From positions 1 through 20,981 of the forward strand of contig DJGU01000068.1 of NCBI GenBank assembly GCA_002432795.1: a stretch of DNA of 20,981 bases. Direction: 5' to 3'. Below the pieces are notes generated by a model. It was not told the origin of the DNA, made no database searches, and saw nothing but the letters and a program-made list of their open reading frames with translations. This DNA is from Anaerolineaceae bacterium UBA5838. GTDB lineage: Bacteria; Chloroflexota; Anaerolineae; Anaerolineales; Anaerolineaceae. Both the position numbers and the translations under genes were made by a program. Below are positions 1 through 7,254 of this stretch, piece after piece; positions within the stretch are counted from its first letter, which is position 1; every line of letters begins with the position of its first letter.

Positions 1-91
1 GTTGGGAAGCTGTTTTCAGGGCACTAAATTGAGTAACTCCGGCGGCGAGAACGACGACTGCTACAGTTATTGACAGCCTGGTGATCAGCAC
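1..91 (-). CDS. Possible N-terminus of a membrane-anchored or secreted protein (partial)
   Basis: Reading minus from a GTG at 91, thirty codons stay open to the window edge and begin VLITRLSITVAVVVLAAGV, which looks like a signal peptide or membrane anchor (a basic residue followed by a hydrophobic run). A TAA lies two codons upstream of the GTG, so the start must be here or further in. No Shine-Dalgarno sequence is visible, which weakens the call. An ATG at 120 in another frame gives only 11 codons. It lies downstream of the ABC ATPase and its terminator on the same strand. MacB-type ABC pairs often sit beside a membrane-anchored adaptor, so that identity is possible but unproven. Confidence 0.3.
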   Translation of the reverse strand, partial: MLITRLSITVAVVVLAAGVTQFSALKTASQ

Positions 92-151
92 GGAAAATTA
101 AGGGGAATTCGCTGACGCATTTATCAGGTTCTTTGGATGAGCTTGAGTCGT

Positions 152-184
152 AAAAAAGCCCGCAAGTAAAATCTTGCGGGCTTT
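152..184 (-). terminator. Rho-independent terminator of the permease-ATPase operon
   Basis: A perfect 12-bp inverted repeat (arms 155-166 and 173-184, loop of 6 nt) is GC-rich at its core. On the minus strand it is followed by six T residues (A run at 152-157 on plus). It lies 28 nt past the stop of the ATPase gene. The plus direction lacks a clean T run, so it should mainly stop minus-strand transcription. Confidence 0.9.
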
Positions 185-212
185 GCCTTTAGGTTGAGAT
201 TCTTGCTGCAAT

Positions 213-953
213 TCAGGACTGTTCGCTAATTTCCAAAGCGTCGATTGCTGGAAGCTCATCCAGAAGCAAAGGCTTTAGATAACCATCGCTCATCTGCATG
301 ACCTCATCTGCTACCCTGGTGATCCCCAGATCATGCGTCACAACTATGACAAGGTAATTGTCATCATGCGCAAGATGCCAGAGCAAATCGACAATCTTCT
401 CTCCGTTAGCGACATCCAGATTGCCAGTAGGCTCATCAGCAAGGATGACTTTTGCACCCGAAGCCAAAGCCCGGGCGATAGCCACGCGCTGTTTTTCTCC
501 CCCGGAAATCATGCTCGGAAATCTCTTGAAAACTGATTCTGGCAGGTTCACATGCGCGATCTGCTCTTTGGCAATCACAGCCGCTTCTTTTGGGGTCTTG
601 CCCAGCAGCTCCAGTGGAAAACAGACGTTCTCCAGGCAAGTCATCAGCGGGAAGAGGTTAAAACTCTGATAGACCACGGTCACATTCTGGCGCCGATACT
701 TGTCCAGGTTGACCTCGTCGGTCGGAGTACCGCGATAGATTACCTGACCTTCAGTAGGCAGCGTCAGGCCAGCCATCAGGGAAAGCAAGGTGGACTTGCC
801 TGAGCCAGACTTTCCAATAATGGCGTACATTTTCCCTTCATAGAAATCAACACTGACTTCTTTAACGGCATCGACTGACTGGTACTTGTTGCTATACTGG
901 TAGCTTACATGATCAAGCTTCAGAATGGGTTCTGTGAATGTCATCTGATCCAT
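213..953 (-). CDS. ABC transporter ATP-binding protein, LolD/MacB type
   Basis: This 246-aa nucleotide-binding subunit powers an envelope ABC complex from the cytoplasmic face. Visible motifs in order are Walker A GKSGSGKST (residues 47-55), Q-loop Gln96 in YQSFNL, signature ISGGEKQR (149-156), Walker B VILADEPTGNLD (169-180) and H-loop His207 in VVTHD. The DEPTGNLD form and the length are typical of the LolD/MacB/FtsE group, which partners FtsX-type permeases. The ATG at 953 lies 7 nt past the permease stop codon, and an AAGGAA Shine-Dalgarno stretch runs into that stop, so the two genes are probably translationally coupled. The substrate is unknown; such pairs drive mechanical work, lipoprotein release or efflux rather than import. 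Confidence 0.93.
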   Translation of the reverse strand: MDQMTFTEPILKLDHVSYQYSNKYQSVDAVKEVSVDFYEGKMYAIIGKSGSGKSTLLSLMAGLTLPTEGQVIYRGTPTDEVNLDKYRRQNVTVVYQSFNLFPLMTCLENVCFPLELLGKTPKEAAVIAKEQIAHVNLPESVFKRFPSMISGGEKQRVAIARALASGAKVILADEPTGNLDVANGEKIVDLLWHLAHDDNYLVIVVTHDLGITRVADEVMQMSDGYLKPLLLDELPAIDALEISEQS

Positions 954-960
954 AAGACTT

Positions 961-3900
961 CTATTCCTTGGTGAACAAAATATCGATTACCTTGGAGCGC
1001 CCCATCAGCCCGATGGCGATGACGATGCCCAAAGTGTATACAGCTAAGAATAAGTACAGGTTAAGGCCGACCGCCTGCAACCAGCCCGGCTGCGTCAGCA
1101 AAATCACTGCAACCGGTAAAACCCCAATCAACAACAGGAAAAATTGCTCGAGGAAGAACGCCAGATAAACCTGGAGCTTTTTAGCACCCACACTGCGCAT
1201 CACCGCAAACTCAGGCAGGCGATTCCGCGTGAGCAAGTAAGACAATATGAAACCCATCAAGCCAGACAAGAGCAGCATAATTGGGATAATAAAATTCAGG
1301 AAAGATAGATGCTGCTGGATTGAAAGCAAACCATCCGCAAGAGCTTTATCTTCAATGACCACCGCCAGGCGATTGCTTCGGATGATGCCAACCTGGCTGT
1401 AACGATTTTCTTCCAGGTAATCCCGCAAGCCATCAAGATTACGTGGATCCTCCGGAATGATCGTGGCAGAGTCAACTGATTCCGCCAGGTATTCATTTGG
1501 CAAACCCGCAACCATGGCTGATTCCGGGTCTTCAGGATTTTCAGGCAGCATAATTCCCAGATCAGTGCCCATTTTTACTTCTGTGAGCAGATTCCAGGGA
1601 ACATAGAGAACCGGAGATCGACTGCCCTGGAAATAACTTCCAACTACCTTGAAGTCAAAAGCTTCAACCAGCACCCCAAAGTTCTCATCCGGTTCGTACA
1701 CTCCCAATCTGATAACATCCCCAAACCCCACTCCCTGCGCGTTCATCAAACGATCAGGCAAGACAACAATGTACTCCGGTTTGAGGAAATCCTCATCTGA
1801 ATATCCTTCCAGCCATTGCACTTGGGACTCCCGAAATTTAACGGCTTCGCTGGTTCGGGTGACACTGTCGGTCAGAGCCAGAATCGGCATCCGTTTTACC
1901 TGGCGCTCCAACAAGTTGATCCCCAGTTGTGAAGCAATGGCAGATTGCTGACGATCAATCGTGGGTCTCTCAGGCAATCCAGGTGTGCCCGGGCTGCCAT
2001 CTGCAAATTCCACCAATCCCATGTATTCGTAGTGCATATACCTGGTAAGCAAAAACTCTTTGATGACCGGGTTTTTCTCCTCAAGCTCAGCTCTGGCTGC
2101 CTGGATCTGTTCGCCAGTGGCGGGATATTGGAACATTCTCCACATCTGCCTGCCCTGGAAGCTGGTATCAAGCATTCTAAAGACATCACCTTGCAACTGG
2201 ATGGGGAATTGCCTGTGCTGACCTAAGATTGTGGTGAGGTAAGCCGTTGTGGGAACGCGGTCATAAATTGTTTCAGATGCTTGCTCCTGATCCGCAACCG
2301 AGACCCCGATGATCAGGATGAACGCAGCCAGAAGAGTTACCGTAATGGGTACGATCAGACTTCGCGAAAAATTCCGTAGAATCGAACGAAGTGCAAAACG
2401 CAAACTCAAACCCGGCACACTTGCGAAAGTCATCGCGCGACCGCTCTCAGACTTGGGGGCAATGATTGCCTTTGCCTTTCGCCGCCTGGGCTTCCTGAGC
2501 GCAACGAACGAGGCAACCAGGGTGATCACAAAAACTAACACGACCACCAGCGCAGTCGTTAGCCAACGTACCCACCCAGCTGTGACCAACTCAGGCGCGA
2601 ATGCCACTTGCAGTCCCAATGCTCGCTCGCTGAAACGCAGGTCCTGCATGATGCCGCCCTGCAAAACACCCCAAACGGACTGGGTTAAGCTCTGATCCAC
2701 CAGGCTGGCAATATAAGTGCCTGCCAAACCCGCCAGGATGGCAATGATCATGATACCGATGATCAAGTAAGCGATCGTCTTGGTGCGACCTGTGCCCAGT
2801 TTCATCATGACATCCGCGGTTTCGCGTTGGCGAACGATGAAAAGATAAGCAAACAGGCTAATGACAGCTACCCCTGCCGCTATGCTGGCAATGGTCATAT
2901 AGAGCGAACGCTCCCGCAGCTTCAGAATGGGGATAACAGCATTGCTATAGCCCTGGTCTTCCACCTGGAGCTCAACCATCTCAGGCAGGTAGGAATTGAC
3001 ATAACCCAGATATTCCTCAACCTGAGGGTTATCCACCCGCACGCGCAGAAAATCGTAATTATCCGGTGCTTTTTGCAGCCAATCAGGATAGGGAATCAAA
3101 ATGGTATAGGTAAGATCCGCGGTGATCTGGAAGATTCCTGCGATCTGGCAGTTTTCTTCGTGAGTAAACCCTCTCTCGGCAGAGTATGTATATGCAGGGT
3201 TTCCCCCCGGATCATAATGGTAAGCCAGATGCCAACGATCACCAACCTCAAGTTCAAGCAAGCCCGCCAGACGTTCGCTGATGTAGCAGGTTCCAGCTCG
3301 GGACTCAAAACTACCACTTGTAAGCCAGATCTGTTTCATGTGGAAAGGAATCATGCTCTGAATATCGGAAGAGGCGATAACCTGGAAGGACTTATCAATG
3401 ATATTCAATGCATCTGCCAGTTCGAGCCAGGCCTTTCCCTCTTCGCTTTCAAAGTAATCAGCATGATCCGTGATGTCGGTCAGCTCACCAATACGCTCAA
3501 GGCTTTCACTCGGATTTTGGACCAGTTGAGCCGGTTTTATCGGGGTCAGGGTCAGCCCGCTGCTTGCCACAGTTTGTGCGTAAGCAGCCATCAGGAATGT
3601 GCGCCCAGGCTGAAGTTGATCACTGATGTCCACTCCTGAGTAGCTTAAAGGGTTCACCCTCAGGAAAACCGTGCCGCTTACCTTGCGCCCAAAAATGGTG
3701 TCATAGGTCAGAGCTGTCCAGCTGCCATCATCCTGCGGCGCTAACAGACGTACCGTGACAATGACGTGATCTTTTAGCGGGGAAGTATTTTGCCAGACAT
3801 TGGTATCATCACCCGCATAGGCTGAGATTGTGCGCTCCTGATCGACCGCAATGACTGCGGGATGCCGGAAAATAGCCGGGAAATCAATGGTGGACAGGTT

Positions 3901-4131
3901 TTTTTGAAAATTTTCATCCGCCCAGGCTCCATCCGGATCATGTAAATCACCGTATTTAAAGGCAATTACCGCGTTGAAGTGTTCATTCGCTTGATCAAGC
4001 ATGCGGTTTGCAGAGTAATTCATACTGCTGCCCAGGTTGACAAAGACAATTGAAGCAGTTAACAACACCAGGAAAAGGAATGTTTTCCCTGGAGAGCGGA
4101 TAATGCTATTAAAACTGTGCTTAAAGATCAT
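961..4131 (-). CDS. Large ABC transporter permease with two FtsX-like modules
   Basis: This is a 1056-aa integral membrane protein. Hydrophobic segments fall near residues 17-37, 412-432, 453-475, 524-545, 591-612, 945-967, 990-1012 and 1023-1043. The layout is TM1, ectodomain (38-410), three TMs, cytoplasmic linker, then TM5, second ectodomain (613-944), three TMs: two fused four-TM FtsX units. LRERSL...MMKLGTGRTK and AVMRSVGAKK are the expected coupling-helix regions after TM2 and TM6. The reading frame is open 66 codons further upstream, but I chose the ATG at 4131: it starts MIFKHSFNSIIRSPGKT, typical of this family, with a GAGG about 10 nt upstream. The extension would run through a repeat (4209-4237). 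It is the first gene of a two-gene operon with the adjacent ATPase. Substrate not predictable. Confidence 0.9.
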   Translation of the reverse strand: MIFKHSFNSIIRSPGKTFLFLVLLTASIVFVNLGSSMNYSANRMLDQANEHFNAVIAFKYGDLHDPDGAWADENFQKNLSTIDFPAIFRHPAVIAVDQERTISAYAGDDTNVWQNTSPLKDHVIVTVRLLAPQDDGSWTALTYDTIFGRKVSGTVFLRVNPLSYSGVDISDQLQPGRTFLMAAYAQTVASSGLTLTPIKPAQLVQNPSESLERIGELTDITDHADYFESEEGKAWLELADALNIIDKSFQVIASSDIQSMIPFHMKQIWLTSGSFESRAGTCYISERLAGLLELEVGDRWHLAYHYDPGGNPAYTYSAERGFTHEENCQIAGIFQITADLTYTILIPYPDWLQKAPDNYDFLRVRVDNPQVEEYLGYVNSYLPEMVELQVEDQGYSNAVIPILKLRERSLYMTIASIAAGVAVISLFAYLFIVRQRETADVMMKLGTGRTKTIAYLIIGIMIIAILAGLAGTYIASLVDQSLTQSVWGVLQGGIMQDLRFSERALGLQVAFAPELVTAGWVRWLTTALVVVLVFVITLVASFVALRKPRRRKAKAIIAPKSESGRAMTFASVPGLSLRFALRSILRNFSRSLIVPITVTLLAAFILIIGVSVADQEQASETIYDRVPTTAYLTTILGQHRQFPIQLQGDVFRMLDTSFQGRQMWRMFQYPATGEQIQAARAELEEKNPVIKEFLLTRYMHYEYMGLVEFADGSPGTPGLPERPTIDRQQSAIASQLGINLLERQVKRMPILALTDSVTRTSEAVKFRESQVQWLEGYSDEDFLKPEYIVVLPDRLMNAQGVGFGDVIRLGVYEPDENFGVLVEAFDFKVVGSYFQGSRSPVLYVPWNLLTEVKMGTDLGIMLPENPEDPESAMVAGLPNEYLAESVDSATIIPEDPRNLDGLRDYLEENRYSQVGIIRSNRLAVVIEDKALADGLLSIQQHLSFLNFIIPIMLLLSGLMGFILSYLLTRNRLPEFAVMRSVGAKKLQVYLAFFLEQFFLLLIGVLPVAVILLTQPGWLQAVGLNLYLFLAVYTLGIVIAIGLMGRSKVIDILFTKE

Positions 4132-4158
4132 ATACTTACGGCCTCTATTAACCAACCA

Positions 4159-4164
4159 AGTATA
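4159..4164 (-). promoter_or_regulatory. Candidate -10 box of the permease-ATPase operon
   Basis: The minus strand reads TATACT about 27 nt upstream of the permease ATG. I see no good -35 hexamer at 16-18 nt spacing, so this rests on the -10 match and position alone. Confidence 0.3.
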
Positions 4165-4208
4165 CCGGATAAGTAGGCAAACGGCAGAAAACCGAGCAGA
4201 TCTTAGTT

Positions 4209-4237
4209 GTAGGCCGGGTTCCGCTCCTGAACCCGGC
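4209..4237 (+). repeat. GTAG-headed palindromic repeat, class A copy 1
   Basis: GTAG (4209-4212) is directly followed by a perfect 9-bp inverted repeat, GCCGGGTTC (4213-4221) and GAACCCGGC (4229-4237), with a 7-nt loop. The same arms and loop length recur at 14887-14915. A GTAG foot followed by a palindrome is the known architecture of REP elements moved by RAYT transposases. It lies upstream of the minus-strand permease gene, not downstream of a plus-strand gene, so a terminator role here is unlikely. Confidence 0.7.
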
Positions 4238-4283
4238 ACTTTTTCAAGACCGATTTCCTCATCGCAATCGTCTACAAGTGTGA

Positions 4284-4336
4284 GCTTAGCGGCTGGACCA
4301 ATACCCTGCTTCGCGGGCACAGGCGCCAAGCCCTAC
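4284..4336 (-). repeat. Degenerate relative of the 89-bp repeat
   Basis: Reading minus from 4336, GTAGGGC is followed by a stretch containing TGCCCGCGAAGCAGGGTA. This matches the first 89-bp element at 15028-15045 except for two adjacent bases. The flanks match only loosely, so this may be an old, decayed copy of that element. It has the same GTAG start. Confidence 0.4.
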
Positions 4337-4418
4337 GGAGGGGGGTTAATCTCTATGCCAACATTGGCAAAGGCTTCCACAGCGGCTGGACGGTTGGGCT
4401 TTATATCAAGCTCGAATC

Positions 4419-4447
4419 GTCAGGTTGACCTGCGCAACCTGACCTAC
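4419..4447 (-). repeat. GTAG-headed palindromic repeat, class B
   Basis: On the minus strand GTAG (4447-4444) directly abuts GTCAGGTT (4443-4436), then a 9-nt loop, then AACCTGAC (4426-4419): an 8-bp perfect stem. The architecture is that of the 4209-4237 repeat but the orientation is opposite and the arm sequence different. No T run follows, so it does not look like a terminator. Confidence 0.65.
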
Positions 4448-4498
4448 AATGTAACTTGTTTATGCAAAAGCAATAAAGATCACGATGAAACATGCATC

Positions 4499-4523
4499 GT
4501 AGGGAACGGTCTTGCACCGTTCC
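4499..4523 (+). repeat. GTAG-headed palindromic repeat, class C, next to the recombinase promoter
   Basis: GTAG (4499-4502) abuts GGAACGGT (4503-4510), a 5-nt loop and ACCGTTCC (4516-4523), a perfect 8-bp stem. It ends 17 nt before the extended -10 element at 4541, covering the region where a -35 box would be. It could therefore act as an operator or simply be another REP-like insertion. Confidence 0.65.
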
Positions 4524-4540
4524 GCACCCCGATTGATTAT

Positions 4541-4549
4541 TGATATAAT
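4541..4549 (+). promoter_or_regulatory. Extended -10 promoter element of the tyrosine recombinase
   Basis: The stretch reads TGATATAAT, a perfect extended -10 (TGn-TATAAT), ending 34 nt before the ATG at 4584. No clear -35 is visible; an extended -10 can work without one. Confidence 0.55.
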
Positions 4550-4583
4550 TTCTACCGAGAATATTATTCCCAAAAGGATTGCC

Positions 4584-5564
4584 ATGCCCCCTGATCACAA
4601 GCATTCCCTGACCCCACTTTCCGAAGAGCAGCTGCAACCAACCGATCCCTCGCCCTCCCCTGCTCTGGCTTATCTGAACACCCTCAGCCCTGCTGGTAAG
4701 CGCACGCAGTCTACCGCCCTCAACAATCTCGCTTACATTTTCTCGGATGGTAAAAGCTCAGATGCCCTCACCTTCCCCTGGCACCTGCTGCGCTATGAAA
4801 ACACCAGCGGTCTGAGCGCTCACATGGTGGATATTGGCTACGCGAAAGCAACTATTAACAAACACCTGGTCGCTCTGCGCCGTGTGCTTGAAGAAGCCTA
4901 CCGACTGGGTCTATATGCAGATCACAACGATTACTACCGTGCTGCTGGTGTGCGCTCCTTGCGGGTGGAGTCGCTGCCCCGCGGGCGTTCTCTGGCAATG
5001 AGTGAACTGGAAGCGCTCATAAGCGCCTGCCAATCTGACCATACCAATCCCCACCTGGGTATCCGGGACACTGCCATTATCTCCCTGATGTACGCGTGTG
5101 GTTTGCGCCGCCAGGAAACCGTGGATCTCAATCTGGCTGACCTTGACCTCGACAGCCAAAAAATCCGCATCCTCGGCAAGGGCAGCAAACAGCGCTTCGT
5201 CTATCTCTCTCAGGAGGCTGTCCCTGCCATCGAAGCCTGGCTCCAAATCCGGGGGCGGCAGCTTGGGCCGCTCTTTACGCGTGTCAGCAAGGGGGGCAAA
5301 ATCAGCCTGAAGCGGTTATCCCCCCAGGCCGTCTATTACATCCTGAAATCCCGTCAAAAACAGGCTGGTGTGGCATCCTTCAGTCCACACGACCTGCGCA
5401 GAACCACCATAACTGACCTGCTGGAGGCTGATATCGACGTACTGACCGTTTCTGCGATCGCCGGACACGCCAGCGCGGATACCACCCGCCGTTATGACAA
5501 GCGCCCGGAAGACACCAAACGTGCGGCAGCTGAAAAATTGCGTTCGCCCTATAAAACAACCTGA
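4584..5564 (+). CDS. Tyrosine recombinase/integrase (XerC/XerD-like), solitary
   Basis: This 326-aa protein is a site-specific DNA recombinase that would act by forming a 3'-phosphotyrosyl intermediate. It has an N-terminal SAM-like core-binding domain (about 25-120) and a catalytic domain (about 135-320). Catalytic residues are all present: Arg175 in ACGLRRQE, Lys199 in ILGKGSKQR, His269 and Arg272 in HDLRR, His295 in AGHAS and nucleophile Tyr304 in TTRRYDKR. The frame opens further upstream, but the ATG at 4584 has an AAAAGGA ribosome site 5 nt away, whereas an earlier start would be inside a palindrome. No excisionase, phage gene or obvious attachment site lies nearby. It is convergent with the gene ending at 5604. 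Similar stand-alone recombinases occur both as Xer-type housekeeping enzymes and as remnants of integrated elements; I cannot tell which applies. Confidence 0.9.
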   Translation: MPPDHKHSLTPLSEEQLQPTDPSPSPALAYLNTLSPAGKRTQSTALNNLAYIFSDGKSSDALTFPWHLLRYENTSGLSAHMVDIGYAKATINKHLVALRRVLEEAYRLGLYADHNDYYRAAGVRSLRVESLPRGRSLAMSELEALISACQSDHTNPHLGIRDTAIISLMYACGLRRQETVDLNLADLDLDSQKIRILGKGSKQRFVYLSQEAVPAIEAWLQIRGRQLGPLFTRVSKGGKISLKRLSPQAVYYILKSRQKQAGVASFSPHDLRRTTITDLLEADIDVLTVSAIAGHASADTTRRYDKRPEDTKRAAAEKLRSPYKTT

Positions 5565-5603
5565 GATTCAGGGGAGCCCCCTAACCTGCCCTGACCACTG
5601 GTT

Positions 5604-5996
5604 TCAATCGAACAAATTACTGATCTCGTCCCCAATGGAGCGGAACGTTTCTTTCACGTCCTCGCCAAATTTCTTGACTTTCGGGTCATTCTTGCCCTCA
5701 CGATAAGCCTCCTGGAGGGCATCCCGGATCTGTTCAAGCCCGGCTACTATTTCCTTCTTTGCCTTATCTGTCCAATCAGGTTCGGGTTCGGGATCCATTC
5801 CAGCACGCTTTCTTTCCAGCTCCACGCTGAGATCTTTTCGCAAAAGATCTTCACAGTCGCTCACCAGCGGATCGGGGTGATCCTGGGAGACACAATCCGG
5901 ACCGTCGTCGCGCTTGGCATCAAGTGGGTGAACTTGAGATTGCGTCGGCTCTGCGCCGGTTTGTGAGGAAGCATCTACATTAAATTGATCATTCAT
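5604..5996 (-). CDS. Small acidic helical protein of unknown function
   Basis: This 130-aa protein has no recognised family. The first half (about 1-70) is acidic, low in hydrophobic residues and probably disordered. The second half (about 74-130) is predicted from its spacing of hydrophobic residues to be amphipathic helix, including KAKKEIVAGLEQIRDALQEA and a final FGEDVKETFRSIGDEISNLF. There is no signal peptide or membrane segment, so it should be cytoplasmic. The start is secure: AAGGAG lies 7 nt before the ATG at 5996. It follows lplA on the same strand after a 105-nt gap and may share its transcript. Cysteines at about 35 and 48 fall in the acidic half. The helix pattern recalls small coiled-coil or membrane-surface proteins, but I cannot assign a role. 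Confidence 0.75.
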   Translation of the reverse strand: MNDQFNVDASSQTGAEPTQSQVHPLDAKRDDGPDCVSQDHPDPLVSDCEDLLRKDLSVELERKRAGMDPEPEPDWTDKAKKEIVAGLEQIRDALQEAYREGKNDPKVKKFGEDVKETFRSIGDEISNLFD

Positions 5997-6101
5997 TACA
6001 CTTCTCCTTATTATAAAAAATGTAACAAGATTGCTGCCTTAGCAAGACCGCTTTACGGAACACACCCTCCACTTGCCAAAGGAAACACTCTCATTTTAGG
6101 G

Positions 6102-7094
6102 TCAATAAAGCAAATCCAACAGTCCTGTATTCGTTAAATTTACAAAATAATCATTCACTTCCAACTCACTGAGCCGTTCAAGAATGGCTGAATGTTCATA
6201 GTGACAGCCTGCCAGAGTCGCTTCCAGCTCGGCCACATCCCGCTGACCAAAAAAATCACCATAGAACTTGACCTGGTTGATCACTCCTCCACGGCTGACA
6301 TCCAGCCAGGCTTCAACGCAACCGCCCCCATAGCGGATCTCCCGCTGGATACCGAAAGCTGGCGACTTGCCAAAATTCCACTCCCAGGTTTGATAGCGTT
6401 CTTTCGAAAGCTGGTGAATGTTAGCCCAGTCAGTTTCGCTCAGAACGTACTCTTCAAGCGGATTCTCGCTATTCACGCCATCGATGATCATTTGGCGGAA
6501 GCTCATGATGTCGGGGGGATTTTCGGGCAAAAATTCAGTGATATTTGCCACGCGTGCACGCACAGATTTGATGCCCTTGGATTCAATCTTGGCTTTTTTC
6601 ACGCGCAGCGCTTCACCTACCACCGAAAGATCCGTGTCCCACAACAGCGTGCCGTGGCTGACCATGCGCGGACCTGAAACATATTGGGCATTCCCAGATA
6701 TCTTTTTACCGTCAACAAGGATATCGTTTCGACCGGAAAGTTCTGCCGGCACACCCATTTTCATCAGGACTTTGATTACAGGTTGGGTAAATTTGCGGAA
6801 ATTGTGAAAATTTCCCGGTGAATTTGGCGCGATAAAGGAGAAATTGAGGTTTCCAAGGTCGTGATAGACCGCCCCACCGCCCGAAAGCCGTCGGACGACG
6901 ATGATATCGTGGTCCTGGACATAATCCACATTAATTTCCTGGATCGTGTTTTGGTTCCGCCCTATGATTATAGAAGGTTTGTTGATGTAGAAGAGCAAAA
7001 TCTCTTCCTTAGGGGCGACACTTTTGATCAGATATTCTTCTATGGCGAGGTTTATCCGGGGATCTTTGTTGGGTTCATTTTCGACGAACAGCAT
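6102..7094 (-). CDS. lplA: Lipoate-protein ligase A
   Basis: This 330-aa cytoplasmic enzyme activates lipoate with ATP and attaches it to lysines of E2 or GcvH lipoyl domains. Family marks are RRLSGGGAVYHDLGNLNF (68-85), GRNDILVDGKKISGNAQ (121-137) with the predicted catalytic Lys131, and SHGTLLWDTDL (146-156). Residues from about 250 onward contain FGKSPAFGIQREIRYGGG and form the C-terminal accessory domain of full-length LplA, so this is not the shorter LipM or LipL type. AGGAG lies 5 nt before the ATG at 7094. No lipoyl-dependent complex genes are in the window, so it probably serves complexes encoded elsewhere. Confidence 0.93.
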   Translation of the reverse strand: MLFVENEPNKDPRINLAIEEYLIKSVAPKEEILLFYINKPSIIIGRNQNTIQEINVDYVQDHDIIVVRRLSGGGAVYHDLGNLNFSFIAPNSPGNFHNFRKFTQPVIKVLMKMGVPAELSGRNDILVDGKKISGNAQYVSGPRMVSHGTLLWDTDLSVVGEALRVKKAKIESKGIKSVRARVANITEFLPENPPDIMSFRQMIIDGVNSENPLEEYVLSETDWANIHQLSKERYQTWEWNFGKSPAFGIQREIRYGGGCVEAWLDVSRGGVINQVKFYGDFFGQRDVAELEATLAGCHYEHSAILERLSELEVNDYFVNLTNTGLLDLLY

Positions 7095-7120
7095 AATAAC
7101 TCCTGAAACTGGTTAGAAAC

Positions 7121-7126
7121 ATTATA
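7121..7126 (-). promoter_or_regulatory. -10 box of lplA
   Basis: A perfect TATAAT reads on the minus strand 26 nt upstream of the lplA ATG. No TTGACA-like -35 is present at normal spacing; a pair of direct repeats (7149-7179) lies just upstream instead. Confidence 0.5.
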
Positions 7127-7148
7127 CCTGTGAGATTTAACGGTTTCC

Positions 7149-7179
7149 ATCATCGGTATAGACAATCATCGGTATAGAC
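7149..7179. repeat. Two 15-nt direct repeats upstream of lplA
   Basis: The 15-nt unit ATCATCGGTATAGAC occurs twice without mismatch, at 7149-7163 and 7165-7179 (period 16). It is placed at about -35 to -65 from the start site implied by the -10 box at 7121-7126. That placement suits a regulator binding side by side, but slippage duplication is equally possible. Confidence 0.6.
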
Positions 7180-7254
7180 CTGCAGTGAGTAATCGGACAA
7201 AACAAAAACCCATGTCAGATGATCAAGCGACAGGGATTTGGATCAGGATCAAGC

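Noticed and set aside
1..73. Plus-strand frame ending at 73 as the C-terminus of a gene
   Set aside because: It gives only about 23 residues with no recognisable pattern; the minus-strand hydrophobic frame is slightly better supported.
2827..3639. Open frame of 270 codons on plus
   Set aside because: It lies wholly inside the permease gene on the other strand, has no ribosome site and no protein-like pattern; it is antisense shadow coding.
4132..4329. 66-codon N-terminal extension of the large permease
   Set aside because: It would encode a palindromic repeat, has no ribosome site and no signal-like sequence; the internal ATG at 4131 gives a typical FtsX-family start.
4037..4543. Open frame of 168 codons on plus
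   Set aside because: It overlaps the permease start and then runs through three or four palindromic repeats; no ribosome site and low-complexity translation.
6010..6015. Perfect TATAAT on minus upstream of the small acidic protein
   Set aside because: It abuts the Shine-Dalgarno (6004-6009), so transcription from it would start inside the ribosome site; probably chance in an AT-rich leader.
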